This document shows positions 17,845 to 28,700 of a DNA stretch of 64,000 bases, one piece after another. Positions within the stretch are counted from its first letter, which is position 1. Each line of letters opens with the position of its first letter. This stretch comes from an uncultured Lachnospiraceae bacterium (lineage in GTDB: Bacteria; Bacillota; Clostridia; Lachnospirales; Lachnospiraceae): NCBI GenBank assembly GCA_910579865.1, contig CAJTXA010000016.1, forward strand, positions 1 through 64,000, in the 5' to 3' direction. The notes under the pieces are model-generated. The model did not search any database. It had not been told where the DNA came from and saw only the letters and a program-made list of their open reading frames with translations. Both the position numbers and the translations under genes were made by a program.

Positions 17845-19206
17845 ATGGATAAGGATATGACAAAAGGGCCATTGCTTCCATTGTTGATTCACTTTACAAT
17901 TCCTTTGGTGCTTGGAAATTTGCTTCAACTGACTTATAATGCAGTGGATAGTATTGTGGTTGGAAGGTATGTTGGAAAAGTGGCATTAGCAGCGGTTGGA
18001 ACAAGTAATCCGCTGATGACATTAATTATTCTTTTTATACAGGGGATTTGCTTAGGGGCAGGAGTTTTAATTGGAACTATGTATGGGGCAAAGGATTTCA
18101 AACGATTGAAATGTCAAATTAGTACAACAATGATAGCAGGACTGGTATTTTCAGTAGTGATTACTTTATGTAGTATTTTATTGACACCGTGGCTTCTTAC
18201 TTTGCTTCAAACAGATCCCATCATTATTCCAGAGGCAGTCTTATACTTACGAATTGTATTTTGTGGGTTAGTTTTTAATTTTATTTATAATTTTTTTGCT
18301 AGTACATTGCGGGCAATGGGCGATAGCCGTTCCCCGCTTTACTTTTTAGGAATCAGTGCAATCATCAATATAATAGGAGATTTATTTTTTGTAGTAATAC
18401 TTCAAATGGGAACAGCCGGCTGTGCGATTAGTACTGTAATTAGTGAAGGGCTAAGTTGTTTGTTTTGTTGGTGGTATATTAAGAAAAAGGTACCAATTTT
18501 AGATCTTGGACGAGAATGGTTTCGCTTTGATTGTTCTCTTTTAAAAGAAACGTTAGGATATGGATTTGTTAGTGCCATGCAGCAGTCTACGGTTCAGATT
18601 GGAAAAATTGGAATACAAACAATTGTAAATACACTTGGTGTAACAGCAACAGCAGCATTTAGTGCAATTAATCGGATTGATGACTTTGCCTATATTCCAG
18701 AGCAGAACATTGCTCATGCAATGACAAGTGTAATGGCGCAAAATCGTGGAGCAGGAAAGAAAAATCGTATAGTAAAGGTTTTTCGAATCGGAATGGGAAT
18801 CGAATTGATTTATGGACTATTGGCAGGAACCATGCTGCTTGCATGTGCAAGACCAATTATGATGCTTTTTACAAAAGATGAAGAAACAATTGTGATGGGA
18901 ATGACGTATTTACATTTAATCGCTTTTTTATATATCTTACCCTCTTTAACAAATGGGATTCAGGGATATTTTCGGGGAATGGGAGATATGAAGATTACAC
19001 TTTGGAGCAGTATGATTAATTTTTTGGTTCGGGTGGTTTGTTGTGCTGGATTGGTATTTTTTGGAAAAATGGGAATAGAGGCATTGCCGTGGTCTTATTT
19101 ACTTGGCTGGCTGGCGATGCTTTTGTATGAACTTCCTTATTTGATACGACAATTTTGGAAAGATAGAAAAGGTAATGCTGGACAAAAAGAGGAAGAGAGA
19201 GTATAA
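17845..19206 (+). CDS. MATE-family efflux transporter
   Basis: The 453-residue protein has twelve predicted membrane segments in two similar halves. It starts MDKDMTKGPLLPLLIHFTIP and carries the MATE family segment LLQLTYNAVDSIVVGRYVGK near the N terminus, with the repeat-half equivalent around NAVDSIVVG/FSAINRIDDFAYIP. It belongs to the clostridial NorM/DinF-like branch that exports drugs or metabolites using Na+ or H+. The substrate is unknown. AAGGAGATATATTAA precedes the ATG. It lies between the ZIP gene and metY without an obvious functional link to either. Confidence 0.85.
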   Translation: MDKDMTKGPLLPLLIHFTIPLVLGNLLQLTYNAVDSIVVGRYVGKVALAAVGTSNPLMTLIILFIQGICLGAGVLIGTMYGAKDFKRLKCQISTTMIAGLVFSVVITLCSILLTPWLLTLLQTDPIIIPEAVLYLRIVFCGLVFNFIYNFFASTLRAMGDSRSPLYFLGISAIINIIGDLFFVVILQMGTAGCAISTVISEGLSCLFCWWYIKKKVPILDLGREWFRFDCSLLKETLGYGFVSAMQQSTVQIGKIGIQTIVNTLGVTATAAFSAINRIDDFAYIPEQNIAHAMTSVMAQNRGAGKKNRIVKVFRIGMGIELIYGLLAGTMLLACARPIMMLFTKDEETIVMGMTYLHLIAFLYILPSLTNGIQGYFRGMGDMKITLWSSMINFLVRVVCCAGLVFFGKMGIEALPWSYLLGWLAMLLYELPYLIRQFWKDRKGNAGQKEEERV

Positions 19207-19264
19207 TTTCCTTGTGAGTAACTAGGAAATAGAACTATATGGTAATAACAAGGAGGAAATAAAA

Positions 19265-20578
19265 ATGAAAAAGAAAATTAGATCCGAAAGAAATTTAAAA
19301 TTTGAGACATTACAACTACATGTTGGACAAGAAAGACCTGATCCGGTAACAGATGCAAGAGCTGTGCCAATTTATCAGACTTCTTCCTATGTATTTCAAA
19401 ATTGTGATCAGGCAGCAGCCCGATTTGGATTAGAGGATGCAGGAAATATTTATGGAAGATTAACCAATCCAACAGAAGATGTTTTTGAACAGCGAATGGC
19501 AGCTCTAGAAGGTGGAGTGGCAGCTTTAGCAGTAGCTTCTGGGGCAGCAGCAATTAGTTATACCTTTCAAAATTTGGCAAAGGCAGGAGAACATATTGTA
19601 GCAGCAAAAAATATCTATGGCGGAACCTATAATTTACTTGCACATACCCTTCCAGAATATGGAATTACTACAACGTTTGTAAATCCGTTTCAGTTAGAAA
19701 AAGTGGAACAGGCAATTCAAGAGAATACAAAAGCTATTTTTATTGAAACACTTGGAAATCCAAATTCGGAAGTGGTTGATATTGAAGCAATAACAAAGAT
19801 TGCACATAAATATCAAATTCCATTAATTGTAGATAATACATTTGCAACTCCTTATTTAGTTCGTCCAATTTCATATGGGGCAGATATTGTGGTTCATTCT
19901 GCTACAAAATTTATCGGCGGACATGGAACAACGATAGGTGGTGTGATTGTCGACAGTGGAAAGTTTGACTGGGAAGCTTCTGGAAAATTTCCTTCTCTTA
20001 CAGAACCAAATCCAAGTTATCATGGAGTAAGTTTTACAAAGGCAGTTGGAGCAGCAGCTTTTGTAACAAAGATACGTGCAATTTTATTGCGTGATACTGG
20101 TGCAACACTTTCTCCATTTCATGCATTTTTCTTTTTACAGGGATTAGAAACACTATCGCTTCGAGTAGAACGTCATGTAGAAAATGCATTAAAGGTAGTA
20201 CAATATCTAAATCAGCATCCACAGGTAGAACGAGTACATCATCCTTCTGTTACAGAAGAGAAAGATCAACAAGCACTTTATCAGAAATATTTTCCAAATG
20301 GAGGCGGCTCAATTTTTACATTTGAAATTAAGGGAGATGCACAAAAAGCAAAAGATTTTATTGACAATTTGGAATTGTTTTCTTTGCTTGCAAATGTAGC
20401 AGATGTAAAATCTTTAGTAATTCATCCAGCTACTACAACACATAGTCAGTGTACAAAAGAAGAATTAGAAGAACAGGGAATTCGTCCAAATACCATTCGT
20501 TTATCGATTGGTACAGAACATATTGAAGATATTCTTGAGGATTTAAAAGAAGCATTTCAGGCGGTAGAAACAGAGTAA
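19265..20578 (+). CDS. metY: O-acetylhomoserine aminocarboxypropyltransferase / cysteine synthase
   Basis: The 437-residue Cys/Met-metabolism PLP enzyme has ETLQLHVGQERPDPVTDARAVPIYQT at its N terminus, the MetY hallmark (named here in pieces of the family signature), IYGRLTNPTEDVFEQRMAAL, and HSATKFIGGHGTTIGG with the PLP lysine. The length (about 430) fits O-acetylhomoserine sulfhydrylase rather than the shorter MetB/MetC (about 380). It makes homocysteine from O-acetylhomoserine and sulfide. The 58-nt leader is too short for a SAM riboswitch. AAGGAGGAAATAAAA precedes the ATG. Confidence 0.85.
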   Translation: MKKKIRSERNLKFETLQLHVGQERPDPVTDARAVPIYQTSSYVFQNCDQAAARFGLEDAGNIYGRLTNPTEDVFEQRMAALEGGVAALAVASGAAAISYTFQNLAKAGEHIVAAKNIYGGTYNLLAHTLPEYGITTTFVNPFQLEKVEQAIQENTKAIFIETLGNPNSEVVDIEAITKIAHKYQIPLIVDNTFATPYLVRPISYGADIVVHSATKFIGGHGTTIGGVIVDSGKFDWEASGKFPSLTEPNPSYHGVSFTKAVGAAAFVTKIRAILLRDTGATLSPFHAFFFLQGLETLSLRVERHVENALKVVQYLNQHPQVERVHHPSVTEEKDQQALYQKYFPNGGGSIFTFEIKGDAQKAKDFIDNLELFSLLANVADVKSLVIHPATTTHSQCTKEELEEQGIRPNTIRLSIGTEHIEDILEDLKEAFQAVETE

Positions 20579-20585
20579 TAGAGAA

Positions 20586-20633
20586 ATCCGATTGAAATTT
20601 TTCGTTATATTTTAGAAAAGATTTCAATCGGAT
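20586..20633. terminator. Bidirectional terminator between metY and the chemoreceptor gene
   Basis: ATCCGATTGAAAT pairs perfectly with ATTTCAATCGGAT, with T- and A-rich flanks, between two convergent genes. Confidence 0.75.
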
Positions 20634-20653
20634 AGAACTAAAATTTTAAAGAG

Positions 20654-21997
20654 TTAAAAGTGTTCCTTTTTTAAGCGTTCTAATTCAGCTGAAAAACGTT
20701 GATAGGTGTTTTGAGCTTCTTCAAAGAGTTGAAGTGCATGTTCTTTATCATTAGATTCATTGGCATAAAAACAGGCAGTAGCGAGGTTATGTAAATGGGT
20801 ATGAAGGATATTTGCCTGTTGAAAGAAAGAGGCAAAAGAAGGTTGTTCTTGGTTTAGCTTTTGTAGATAGATTCCAAATTTACATTTGGTTGGCTGATTT
20901 AGGTTTTTTAGTTTGAGTTCTTCAAAGCCTTCTATCATATTGTAAAGTCTTCCAGTAAAGATCAGATGATCGGTCTTATAGATATCGAATTGTTCGCTTT
21001 GAGAAAGATTGCTTTGGGTTTTTATAAGTCTGGTACGAATTTTGTCAATCGAACGGCTAATGGTATACATATCCTTTCCTGGCTGCTTACAATGTGTGCT
21101 TAAAAGATCAGAGTCTTTTGCAATCGTAATTGTACGTTCCGTAAAGGATTTTGTATCTGTGTTTTGTGTATTAATTTGAGAGTATAAACTAGAAATTTGA
21201 TCAATTACATGCTGCATATTTTCTGCCATTGTTAGAACGGATTGTTCCGTTTCACTGGCAAAGTGACTGCTGGTTTCTAGAACATTTTTTAAATTGTCAA
21301 ATTGTTCGACAAGCTGCTGCAGATCCGTTAGTATTTCATGGATAAATTGTTCCATTTGTTTGACTGATTCTTGTGTGTCAATGGAAAGTGTACCAATTTC
21401 ATTGGCGACAATCGCAAATCCCTTTCCATCTGCAGAACGGGATGCTTCAATACGGGCATTTAATGCTAAGATTTGGGTGCGGTTAGCAATATCACTTACA
21501 ATTTTTAGGATATTTTTAATAGCGACTGATTTTTCTGAGAATCCATTCATGGCTTGATTGGCTTGTAAGATGGCTTGATAACTTTGATTGACATTTGTAA
21601 TAGTTTCTTCCATTACTTTTTTGGAAAGTATAGAAGTTTGGTAAGCAGATGCGACATCTTTATTAATCGTATTTATAATTTGTTCACTTTCATTAATGGA
21701 TTCGGAAAGGCTTTCGCCTGTACTAGCAACCATATTTAGGGTGTTTTTTTGATGTTCTACAATTTGCAACATGGCACGAACATTGTTACAGTTTCCAATT
21801 GTATCCATTGCTTTATTTAGATCGATTGCAGTTTGATTGTTGGATTGTAAAAATTTTTGGATAAGAGTATTATAGGCATGGGCAAGTTTTTTATCTTTAA
21901 ATTCTTGTTCGTTGCATAGAGTAAAATTACCTTCTGCGGCAGACTGCATTAGGTGGAAAAGTTTTGCTTTATCAGAGTTTCGTTTCAATTGATACAT
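20654..21997 (-). CDS. Soluble methyl-accepting chemotaxis protein with C-terminal CZB domain
   Basis: The 447 residues contain no membrane segment. A long coiled-coil signalling domain (about 60-320) includes the receptor tip, readable as ILALNARIEASRSADGKGFA and IVANEIGTLSIDTQES. The C-terminal about 100 residues fit a chemoreceptor zinc-binding domain: a His in DHLIFTGRL, the Cys in KCKFGIYL, and HTHLHNLA. CZB domains bind zinc and in known cases sense zinc or hypochlorous acid through the Cys. The protein is therefore probably a cytosolic redox or metal sensor feeding CheA. No other che gene is adjacent; a CheY/CheX-like pair lies 39 kb away. Confidence 0.8.
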   Translation of the reverse strand: MYQLKRNSDKAKLFHLMQSAAEGNFTLCNEQEFKDKKLAHAYNTLIQKFLQSNNQTAIDLNKAMDTIGNCNNVRAMLQIVEHQKNTLNMVASTGESLSESINESEQIINTINKDVASAYQTSILSKKVMEETITNVNQSYQAILQANQAMNGFSEKSVAIKNILKIVSDIANRTQILALNARIEASRSADGKGFAIVANEIGTLSIDTQESVKQMEQFIHEILTDLQQLVEQFDNLKNVLETSSHFASETEQSVLTMAENMQHVIDQISSLYSQINTQNTDTKSFTERTITIAKDSDLLSTHCKQPGKDMYTISRSIDKIRTRLIKTQSNLSQSEQFDIYKTDHLIFTGRLYNMIEGFEELKLKNLNQPTKCKFGIYLQKLNQEQPSFASFFQQANILHTHLHNLATACFYANESNDKEHALQLFEEAQNTYQRFSAELERLKKEHF

Positions 21998-22100
21998 GAT
22001 TTCGACCTTCTTTTTCTTATAGTTTTGTGTTTATTATAGCAAATATAGATAGGATTCACAATCCGATTTTAGAAATGAGAAGAAAAAGATAAGATTTAGA

Positions 22101-22129
22101 TTGACATTTAACTAATTTTTAAATAAAAT
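22101..22129 (+). promoter_or_regulatory. Promoter of the galactosidase-regulator operon
   Basis: TTGACA (22101-22106), a 17-nt spacer and TAAAAT (22124-22129): near-consensus sigma-A. TTTAACT, a half-site of the operator described next, lies inside the spacer. Confidence 0.65.
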
Positions 22130-22157
22130 AGAATAAAATTAAGTTAAATTTTTAACT
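22107..22157. promoter_or_regulatory. Possible operator (AGTTAAA/TTTAACT half-sites)
   Basis: A perfect inverted repeat AGTTAAA-TT-TTTAACT occupies 22142-22157, just after the promoter, and a further half-site TTTAACT is at 22107-22113. AGTTAAA recurs at 36181-36187 before the solute-binding protein gene. The LacI-type protein encoded at 24461 is the natural candidate to bind, although its usual sites are CG-centred palindromes. Confidence 0.4.
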
Positions 22158-22244
22158 GATTTTTATGTTAAGAAAAGTTTACCGATTGCTTTTTACATCG
22201 GAAACAGCAAAAATGGAACAGCTTAGAGAGGAGAACAGACAAAA

Positions 22245-24446
22245 ATGGCAATCAGATACATAGAAAAGAAGCAGATTTTCCAGATGGATACAAAACATAG
22301 TACCTATTTAATTGGACTTACAACAGAAGGTTATGTTGGGCATATTTATTATGGAAAAAGATTAAAAAAAGAAGGAAATCATTATCTGTTACGAACAAAG
22401 GAAGCACCTTATACCCCATCTGTTTATGAAAGAGAAAAGATGGTATTTATGGATTTTTTTCCATTTGAATATCCAAGCGGAGGAGTTGGAGATTATCGGG
22501 AAAGCTGTCTTGATGTAAGAGGAGAGAAGGGAAATATTGGCTGTGAGTTTTTTTTCCAATCCTATCAGATTTACAAAGGAAAGGCAGCATTATCTGGCTT
22601 ACCAGCATCTTTTGGTACAGAAAAAGAAGTAGAAACATTAGAAATTACATGTGAAGATCCGATTTTAAAGTTAAATGTAGTTCTTTCTTATTCTGTATTT
22701 GAATCATGTGATATAATTACTAGAAGTGTTCGAATCGAAAATAGAGGAACAGAACATTTAAAATTAGAAAAAGTTTATAGTGCTTGTCTAGATATGGATA
22801 ATAGAGAGTTTGAAATGGTAACATTGACAGGAAGCTGGGCAAGAGAACGTTATATTCAAAGAAATCCCATTCATTTTGGAAAACAGTTAGTTTCATCTAC
22901 AAGAGGAGAATCGAGCCATCAGGAACATCCTTTTTTGGCATTAGTGACAAAAAATACAACACAGGAAACAGGAGAAGTATATGCGATGAATTTTGTCTAT
23001 TCGGGCAATTTTATTGCGCAGGCAGAAGAGAATCAATTTGGACAAGTTCGAATGGTAATGGGAATACATTCTAATTATTTTTGCTGGAATCTAAAGCAAG
23101 GAGAGAGTTTTCAAGCACCAGAAGTAGTTTTGACTTACTCGGATCAGGGACTTGGGCAAATGACACATCAGTTTCATGATTTTTATCGAAACCATTTGAT
23201 TCGCAGTCCATATCAATTTCGTAAGCGGCCGATATTGATTAATAACTGGGAAGCGACTTATTTTGATTTTAATTCAGAGAAACTTTTGGAGATTGCAAAA
23301 GAAGCGAAAAAAGCAGGAATTGAAATGTTGGTAATGGATGATGGCTGGTTTGGAAAGCGGAATTTTGATGATAATTCTTTAGGAGATTGGACAGTAAATA
23401 CAAAAAAGATTACTTCTGGACTTTTGGATCTGGTCACAAAAGTAAAAGAGTTAGGAATGGAGTTTGGTATTTGGTTTGAACCAGAGATGATTTCACCTGA
23501 TTCAGAACTCTATCGAACCCATCCAGATTGGGCAATTCAGATTGCAGGAAGACGTCCTACTATGTGTCGAGCACAGTATGTATTGGATTTGTCCCGACCA
23601 GAAGTAGTGGAATATGCTTATCAGTGTGTAGCAGAGATCTTACGCAGTGCACCAATTTCCTATGTAAAATGGGATATGAATCGTCAATTATGTGATATTG
23701 GAAGCAGTTATCTTGATTCAGAAAGTCAGGGAGAATTGATGCATCGCTATGTACTTGGGCTGTATCAGATGCAGGAGCGTTTAGTAACAGAGTTTCCAAA
23801 CTTATTGTTAGAGAATTGTTCTGGAGGTGGAGCAAGATTTGATGCAGGAATGTTATACTATAGTCCTCAAATTTGGTGTTCCGATGATACGGATGCAATC
23901 GAACGGCTTCGGATTCAAGAAGGAACCGCATTAATTTATCCACTTGCTACAATAGGAGCACATATTAGTGACTGTCCAAATCATATTGTAGGACGAAATA
24001 CGCCTTTTGAAACAAGGGGACATATCGCACTAGCAGGAACATTTGGATATGAATTAGATATTACAAAGATTACAGAAGAAGAACGAAAAATGATTCCTAA
24101 GCAGGTTGCAATGTGTCACAAATATCAGAGTTTGATGCAAAGGGGAGATTATTATCGGCTGGTTTCTTGGAATGAGAAAAAGCCATATGATTGTTGGGAA
24201 GTCGTAGCAAAAGATCAATCAGAAGTATTAGTAACATTTGTACAAGTTTTGGCACAGCCAAATATGCATAGCAGAGTAATTTATCTGCAGGGATTAGAAG
24301 AATGTGCAGAATATCAATTAGAAGGTACACAAGAGGTTTATACAGGTGAAGAATTGATGCAGTGTGGCTATTTGATTCCTTCTATTTTATCTTCAGACAA
24401 GAAGGGAGATTATCAAAGTCATTTGTATCATTTTCTTAGAAAGTGA
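22245..24446 (+). CDS. Alpha-galactosidase, GH36
   Basis: The 733-residue protein has the full GH36 layout: N-terminal beta-sandwich (about 1-330), TIM barrel (about 335-640) and C-terminal beta domain. Catalytic landmarks are YVKWDMNR with the nucleophile Asp near 477 and WCSDDTDAIERL with the acid/base Asp near 548; LVMDDGWFGKRN and WFEPEMISPDSELY are further family signatures. There is no signal peptide, so it acts in the cytoplasm on imported alpha-1,6-galactosylated oligosaccharides. Together with the mannan genes downstream, its natural role is to strip galactose from galactomannan oligosaccharides. It is followed after 14 nt by the LacI regulator. Confidence 0.9.
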   Translation: MAIRYIEKKQIFQMDTKHSTYLIGLTTEGYVGHIYYGKRLKKEGNHYLLRTKEAPYTPSVYEREKMVFMDFFPFEYPSGGVGDYRESCLDVRGEKGNIGCEFFFQSYQIYKGKAALSGLPASFGTEKEVETLEITCEDPILKLNVVLSYSVFESCDIITRSVRIENRGTEHLKLEKVYSACLDMDNREFEMVTLTGSWARERYIQRNPIHFGKQLVSSTRGESSHQEHPFLALVTKNTTQETGEVYAMNFVYSGNFIAQAEENQFGQVRMVMGIHSNYFCWNLKQGESFQAPEVVLTYSDQGLGQMTHQFHDFYRNHLIRSPYQFRKRPILINNWEATYFDFNSEKLLEIAKEAKKAGIEMLVMDDGWFGKRNFDDNSLGDWTVNTKKITSGLLDLVTKVKELGMEFGIWFEPEMISPDSELYRTHPDWAIQIAGRRPTMCRAQYVLDLSRPEVVEYAYQCVAEILRSAPISYVKWDMNRQLCDIGSSYLDSESQGELMHRYVLGLYQMQERLVTEFPNLLLENCSGGGARFDAGMLYYSPQIWCSDDTDAIERLRIQEGTALIYPLATIGAHISDCPNHIVGRNTPFETRGHIALAGTFGYELDITKITEEERKMIPKQVAMCHKYQSLMQRGDYYRLVSWNEKKPYDCWEVVAKDQSEVLVTFVQVLAQPNMHSRVIYLQGLEECAEYQLEGTQEVYTGEELMQCGYLIPSILSSDKKGDYQSHLYHFLRK

Positions 24447-24460
24447 TAATAGGGTAGATT

Positions 24461-25486
24461 ATGAGAAAAGTTAGACTTGCAGATATAGCTGAGGCAGTAG
24501 GCGTAAGTACAGTAACTGTGCATAATGCATTAGGAGGACAAAAGGGTGTTAGTGATGAATTAAGAGAGAGAATCCGTAAAACAGCACAGGAACTTGGGTA
24601 TGAAAAAAATAAAAAAGAGAAAAATCAAGAGGAATTTCAAAAGATTGGCGTATTAATTGCAGAACGATATCTAGGAAATCATACCAGTTACTATTGGAAA
24701 ATTTATCAGGAATTGGCATTGGCTGCTGCGGAAAAACAGTGTTATACAACAGTAGAAGCTTTACGGTTGGATGTAAAAACACAACTGCCGGAACTACCAC
24801 AGATGGTGCTGCAAAATAAAATTGAAGGCTTAATTATTATTGGAGAGATTGAGAAACAATATATTCGAAGACTAAAAAATGTGGTTTCCATTCCGATGGT
24901 TTTTTTGGATTTTTATGATCGAGAGTTAGCACAGGATGCAGTAATTGTAGATAATTTTTATGGTATGTATCAGATGACAGAGATTCTTTTTGAACATGGA
25001 TTGGAAGAGATTGGATTTATTGGATCCATTTATGCAACAAGTAGTATTATGGATCGATATTGTGGATATGTAAAGGCAATGACAGAACATAGAAAAAATA
25101 TTCATCCAGAATGGGTAATTGCAGATCGGGATGAAAGTGGATTGGTAGAATTTGAATTACCCAAAAGACTTCCAAAAGCATTTGTCTGCAATTGTGATTT
25201 AGCTGCTGGGATGCTGGTAAATAAACTAAATGCACGAGGACTCCGTGTGCCAGAGGATATTTCAGTAGTTGGATTTGATAATTTTCTCTATCCTGGATAT
25301 GCAGATATGAAGATTACGACTTATGAGGTAAATACACAGGCTATGGTTCGAGTAGCAATTAAAAAATTGATGAAGCAGTTTCGAAATCCAAATTTTGGAC
25401 GAGGACTTGAGATTGTATCAGGTCATGTGGTAATGAAAAATAGTGTACGACGTAAAATATTGGGGGACAAAGAATCTCTTTGCTAA
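24461..25486 (+). CDS. LacI-family transcriptional regulator
   Basis: The 341 residues start with a LacI HTH (VRLADIAEAVGVSTVTVHNA, residues 3-22) and hinge, followed by a periplasmic-binding-protein-like sensor domain (about 60-330; for example VVGFDNFLYPGYADMKITTY). The spacing to the GH36 gene (14 nt) shows that they share a transcript. It probably senses an oligosaccharide or its breakdown product and controls this locus; this is inference from position. The usual leucine in the hinge helix contact is not evident, so its DNA site may deviate from the standard LacI palindrome. An intrinsic terminator overlaps its stop codon. Confidence 0.85.
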   Translation: MRKVRLADIAEAVGVSTVTVHNALGGQKGVSDELRERIRKTAQELGYEKNKKEKNQEEFQKIGVLIAERYLGNHTSYYWKIYQELALAAAEKQCYTTVEALRLDVKTQLPELPQMVLQNKIEGLIIIGEIEKQYIRRLKNVVSIPMVFLDFYDRELAQDAVIVDNFYGMYQMTEILFEHGLEEIGFIGSIYATSSIMDRYCGYVKAMTEHRKNIHPEWVIADRDESGLVEFELPKRLPKAFVCNCDLAAGMLVNKLNARGLRVPEDISVVGFDNFLYPGYADMKITTYEVNTQAMVRVAIKKLMKQFRNPNFGRGLEIVSGHVVMKNSVRRKILGDKESLC

Positions 25487-25506
25487 AATAGCAAAGGGAT
25501 TTTTTA
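25474..25506 (+). terminator. Intrinsic terminator overlapping the end of the LacI gene
   Basis: ATCTCTTTGCT pairs with AGCAAAGGGAT around AAAAT, followed by TTTTT. The stem includes the stop codon. Confidence 0.85.
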
Positions 25507-25707
25507 ATTTATTTGTAAAATTTCACTAAAATATCTGGAAATATTACAACAAATAGAGAAATATTGTATGGATTTTCCAAAGTACGTTTTTTATAATAAA
25601 GGAGGAACGATTAGAGACTTAGCGTATACGTGCATCTAAAAAAAGGCGAATTAGGAGGACATAGTATGGATGTGTGTTAGCTGTAAAAGAAGGAGGAAGA
25701 TGAAAGA
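25507..25707 (+). promoter_or_regulatory. Leader region of the giant surface-protein gene
   Basis: TATAAT occurs near 25592. Two decoy starts precede the gene: a 4-codon frame (MDVC) behind AGGAGG near 25655-25679, and an ATG with AAGGAGG that opens MKECIG and overlaps the true start by a different frame. These could modulate translation of the very large protein or be chance. Confidence 0.35.
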
Positions 25708-28700
25708 ATGCATAGGATAAGAAAACGAATGTTTAGTTTGATTACAGCAGTTTCTGTGTTACTAACGTATCCAACCGTCCCTCTCGCAGCATATGGAGGG
25801 ATAAGCGAGCAATTTAAAGTAAAACAGGGATTGGAAGAACTGGAAACTCAAAAAGCAGATGTAGAAGATAAGGAAAGTAAGAATGGGGGGGTATTGCTTA
25901 ATGAACAAGACTTATCATCTGCAGCTTCTGGAAGTGCAGCAACAATAAATAAGTTGCCTTCTAGTGTAAAGCAAGCAACGACACATATTGCTACTTATGT
26001 AAATCGAATTCCTAAAGTAGATGGTGTGACATGGAATAGTAGTGTAACAGAAAATATGTTTCAGACGCCGTTTGAAACAGTAGAAGCAGAGGATATCAAT
26101 GGAAATTCTTATATGGTAGAAGTCGTACCAGAGAATTTAGTTTACTTTATTGATTCTTATAATTTTGATGCAGGAACAACTAGTGCACCTTATGATGCAG
26201 TAAAAGAGCTGGTAGGAGATACTTTATTAAATGAAGTATACGATCAGAAAAAGACAGATGATAATACTTGGGGTTTTATAGGAGAGGCAAGTGGAAAAGG
26301 TCTTTCCAATGATACAGAGAAAGCAAATAAAAATATATCTGGTCTTTATGGGAAAACAAATACAAGCGGTGTTGAAATTTCCTACGCTTTTTTATTACCG
26401 GCTGGTAAATATACAATTACTACAGCTCATTATGAATGGTGGGGAAGTCAAAACCGTTCAATGGATTTAAGTTTGACTACCAGTAGCGGAACAAATAAGT
26501 ATGCTACTTTGCCAAAGCAAAATGAAAAACAAACACAAAAGAAAAGTTATACATTTGAAGTTATGACAGAACAAGTTGTTACATTTACAGCAACTTCTAC
26601 TGGTGAAAAGGCACCAGCCATAAGCTGGCTTGCTGTTGTACAGGATGAGGATTATTCGAATGTAAAAGCACCAGAACGTCCTGTTGATCAGTTGCCATCT
26701 GGTTATGACCAGCCTTTAGAAGATCATGATGGTTTAGAATTGGCAGAGGGTGCAGTTTCTTCTCTAATGACAGGCTATGATACTATGATAGATGTTAATA
26801 TTCAATGGAACAATGAAAATAAATATCATGCTACTGTAAAAGATGCAGCAAATTTATTTCAAAAAAATGAATTTACGGTTTTGTTAGATATAAAACAAAA
26901 TGCGCCTAGTGGGGATACCAGTAAAATGGATCAAAGAGTTGCTCTTACAATAGGAAATGCATCAAATAGTCTGCATTTACTTACATGGTCTGGTAAATTT
27001 GGCTATGGTGGGCATAATAGTGGTGTGAGTAGTCATTTGGTAGACATGGCTGAAATAACAAAAGGCGGTTGGAATGCACTTGCTATGACATATGAGGAAA
27101 AGAACGGAGGAAATGGATCGGTTGTTATCTATGTCAATGGAAAGAAATCAGCCGAAGTTTTAGATATTGGATTTAAGTTAAGTGAAATGAATGATGTAAG
27201 TGCAATGATTGCTAGAACTTTTGGTACAAATTATTTACAGGAGGGGCGGTATGACAATCTTGTTGTTTTTGATCGTTTATTAGACGAGTCAACACTTTGT
27301 GCAGAGACAGCATGGAGAAAATGGGATAAAGAAAATCCTCCTTTGGTAAATACAGCGCTTTTGGAAGATGCCGTAAAAAAAGCAGAAGCCTTGATAGCAG
27401 CACAGATTACTTCTGCTGGTTTAGAAAGTGCATTGAAAACAGCAAAGGACTTACTAAGTAGATCGGATTTAACAGCAGATAATCAAAAAGAGATTGATGC
27501 AGCAGTAGAACAGTTAAATCAGGAATATGAAAAGCTAAATCCTACAGATATTTTAATTAGAGGTGCCAGTGTGGATGCTGCAAATCTAAAAAAGAATGGA
27601 TTGACTTATAAAGGATTTGGTATGCTAAATGGAAATAGCACCAGCAATTTGCTTTTGGATTATAAAGCAGAGCATCCAACAGAATATTGGGATATGATGG
27701 AGTATTTGTTTGGAGGGGAATATCCATTATTTACTCATATTAAGATGGAGATGGGAAATGATGGAAATAATTCAACCGGAGCAGAGGCCTGTACTATGCG
27801 CTATCCAGATGAAAGTGCAGATGCGTCTCGTTCACCAGGTTTTGTAATGGCAGCCGATGCAAAAAAGATTAATCCAAATGTTAAAATTAGTATTTTGCGC
27901 TGGGAACTTCCAAAGTGGGTAGCAGATGCTGGATTTAACGAGAAAAAACAAACAGGTTGGGATGCTTTTTATCTTTGGTATAAAGAAACTATTTTTGATG
28001 CTTATGAAAAATATGGCTATATAGTTGACTTTATTAATCCAGATAAAAATGAAACAGGAAATCCAGATAAAGATTTTATTAAATGGTTTGCAAAACAGAT
28101 AGAACAAGAAAAGAATTTTCCAAGTTATATGAATAAAGAGGCACAAGACGCTTACCATAATATTCGAATTATTGCATCAGATGAAAATAAAGGATTGAAA
28201 ATTGTTCCATATATGCGGGAGGATGCAGAACTTTATGATGCAGTGGATATTATAGGCTTCCATTATCGAACCAGTGCAACGGATGATTATGTAAGAATGG
28301 CAGATGTAGATAATAAGGAAGTTTGGTATAGTGAAGGCTGTGCAACATTTGGATATAGCGAATTGCAAGAAACAAAGAGAACAGAATATGGCTATGAAAA
28401 TATTGGTGGTTATCAAAGTCCATTGGCTTTAATGGATAGTTTTATTACTGCATTTTGTTCTTCTCGCCGTACCCATTATATTTTTCAGCCTGCAATAGGA
28501 TCTTTTTATGAAGGGATTCAATATGGACATAAAGAACTGCTAAGTGCCCGTGATCCATGGAGTGGATATATTCACTATGATCCTGCTTTGCATATGTTAG
28601 AACACTTTGCAAAATTTGCGAAACTTGGTTGGGAAAATGAGGACAATACAGATGGTATTTGGATGGCAGTTTCTCAGGCAAGTAAAGAAAGCTTTGCGGG

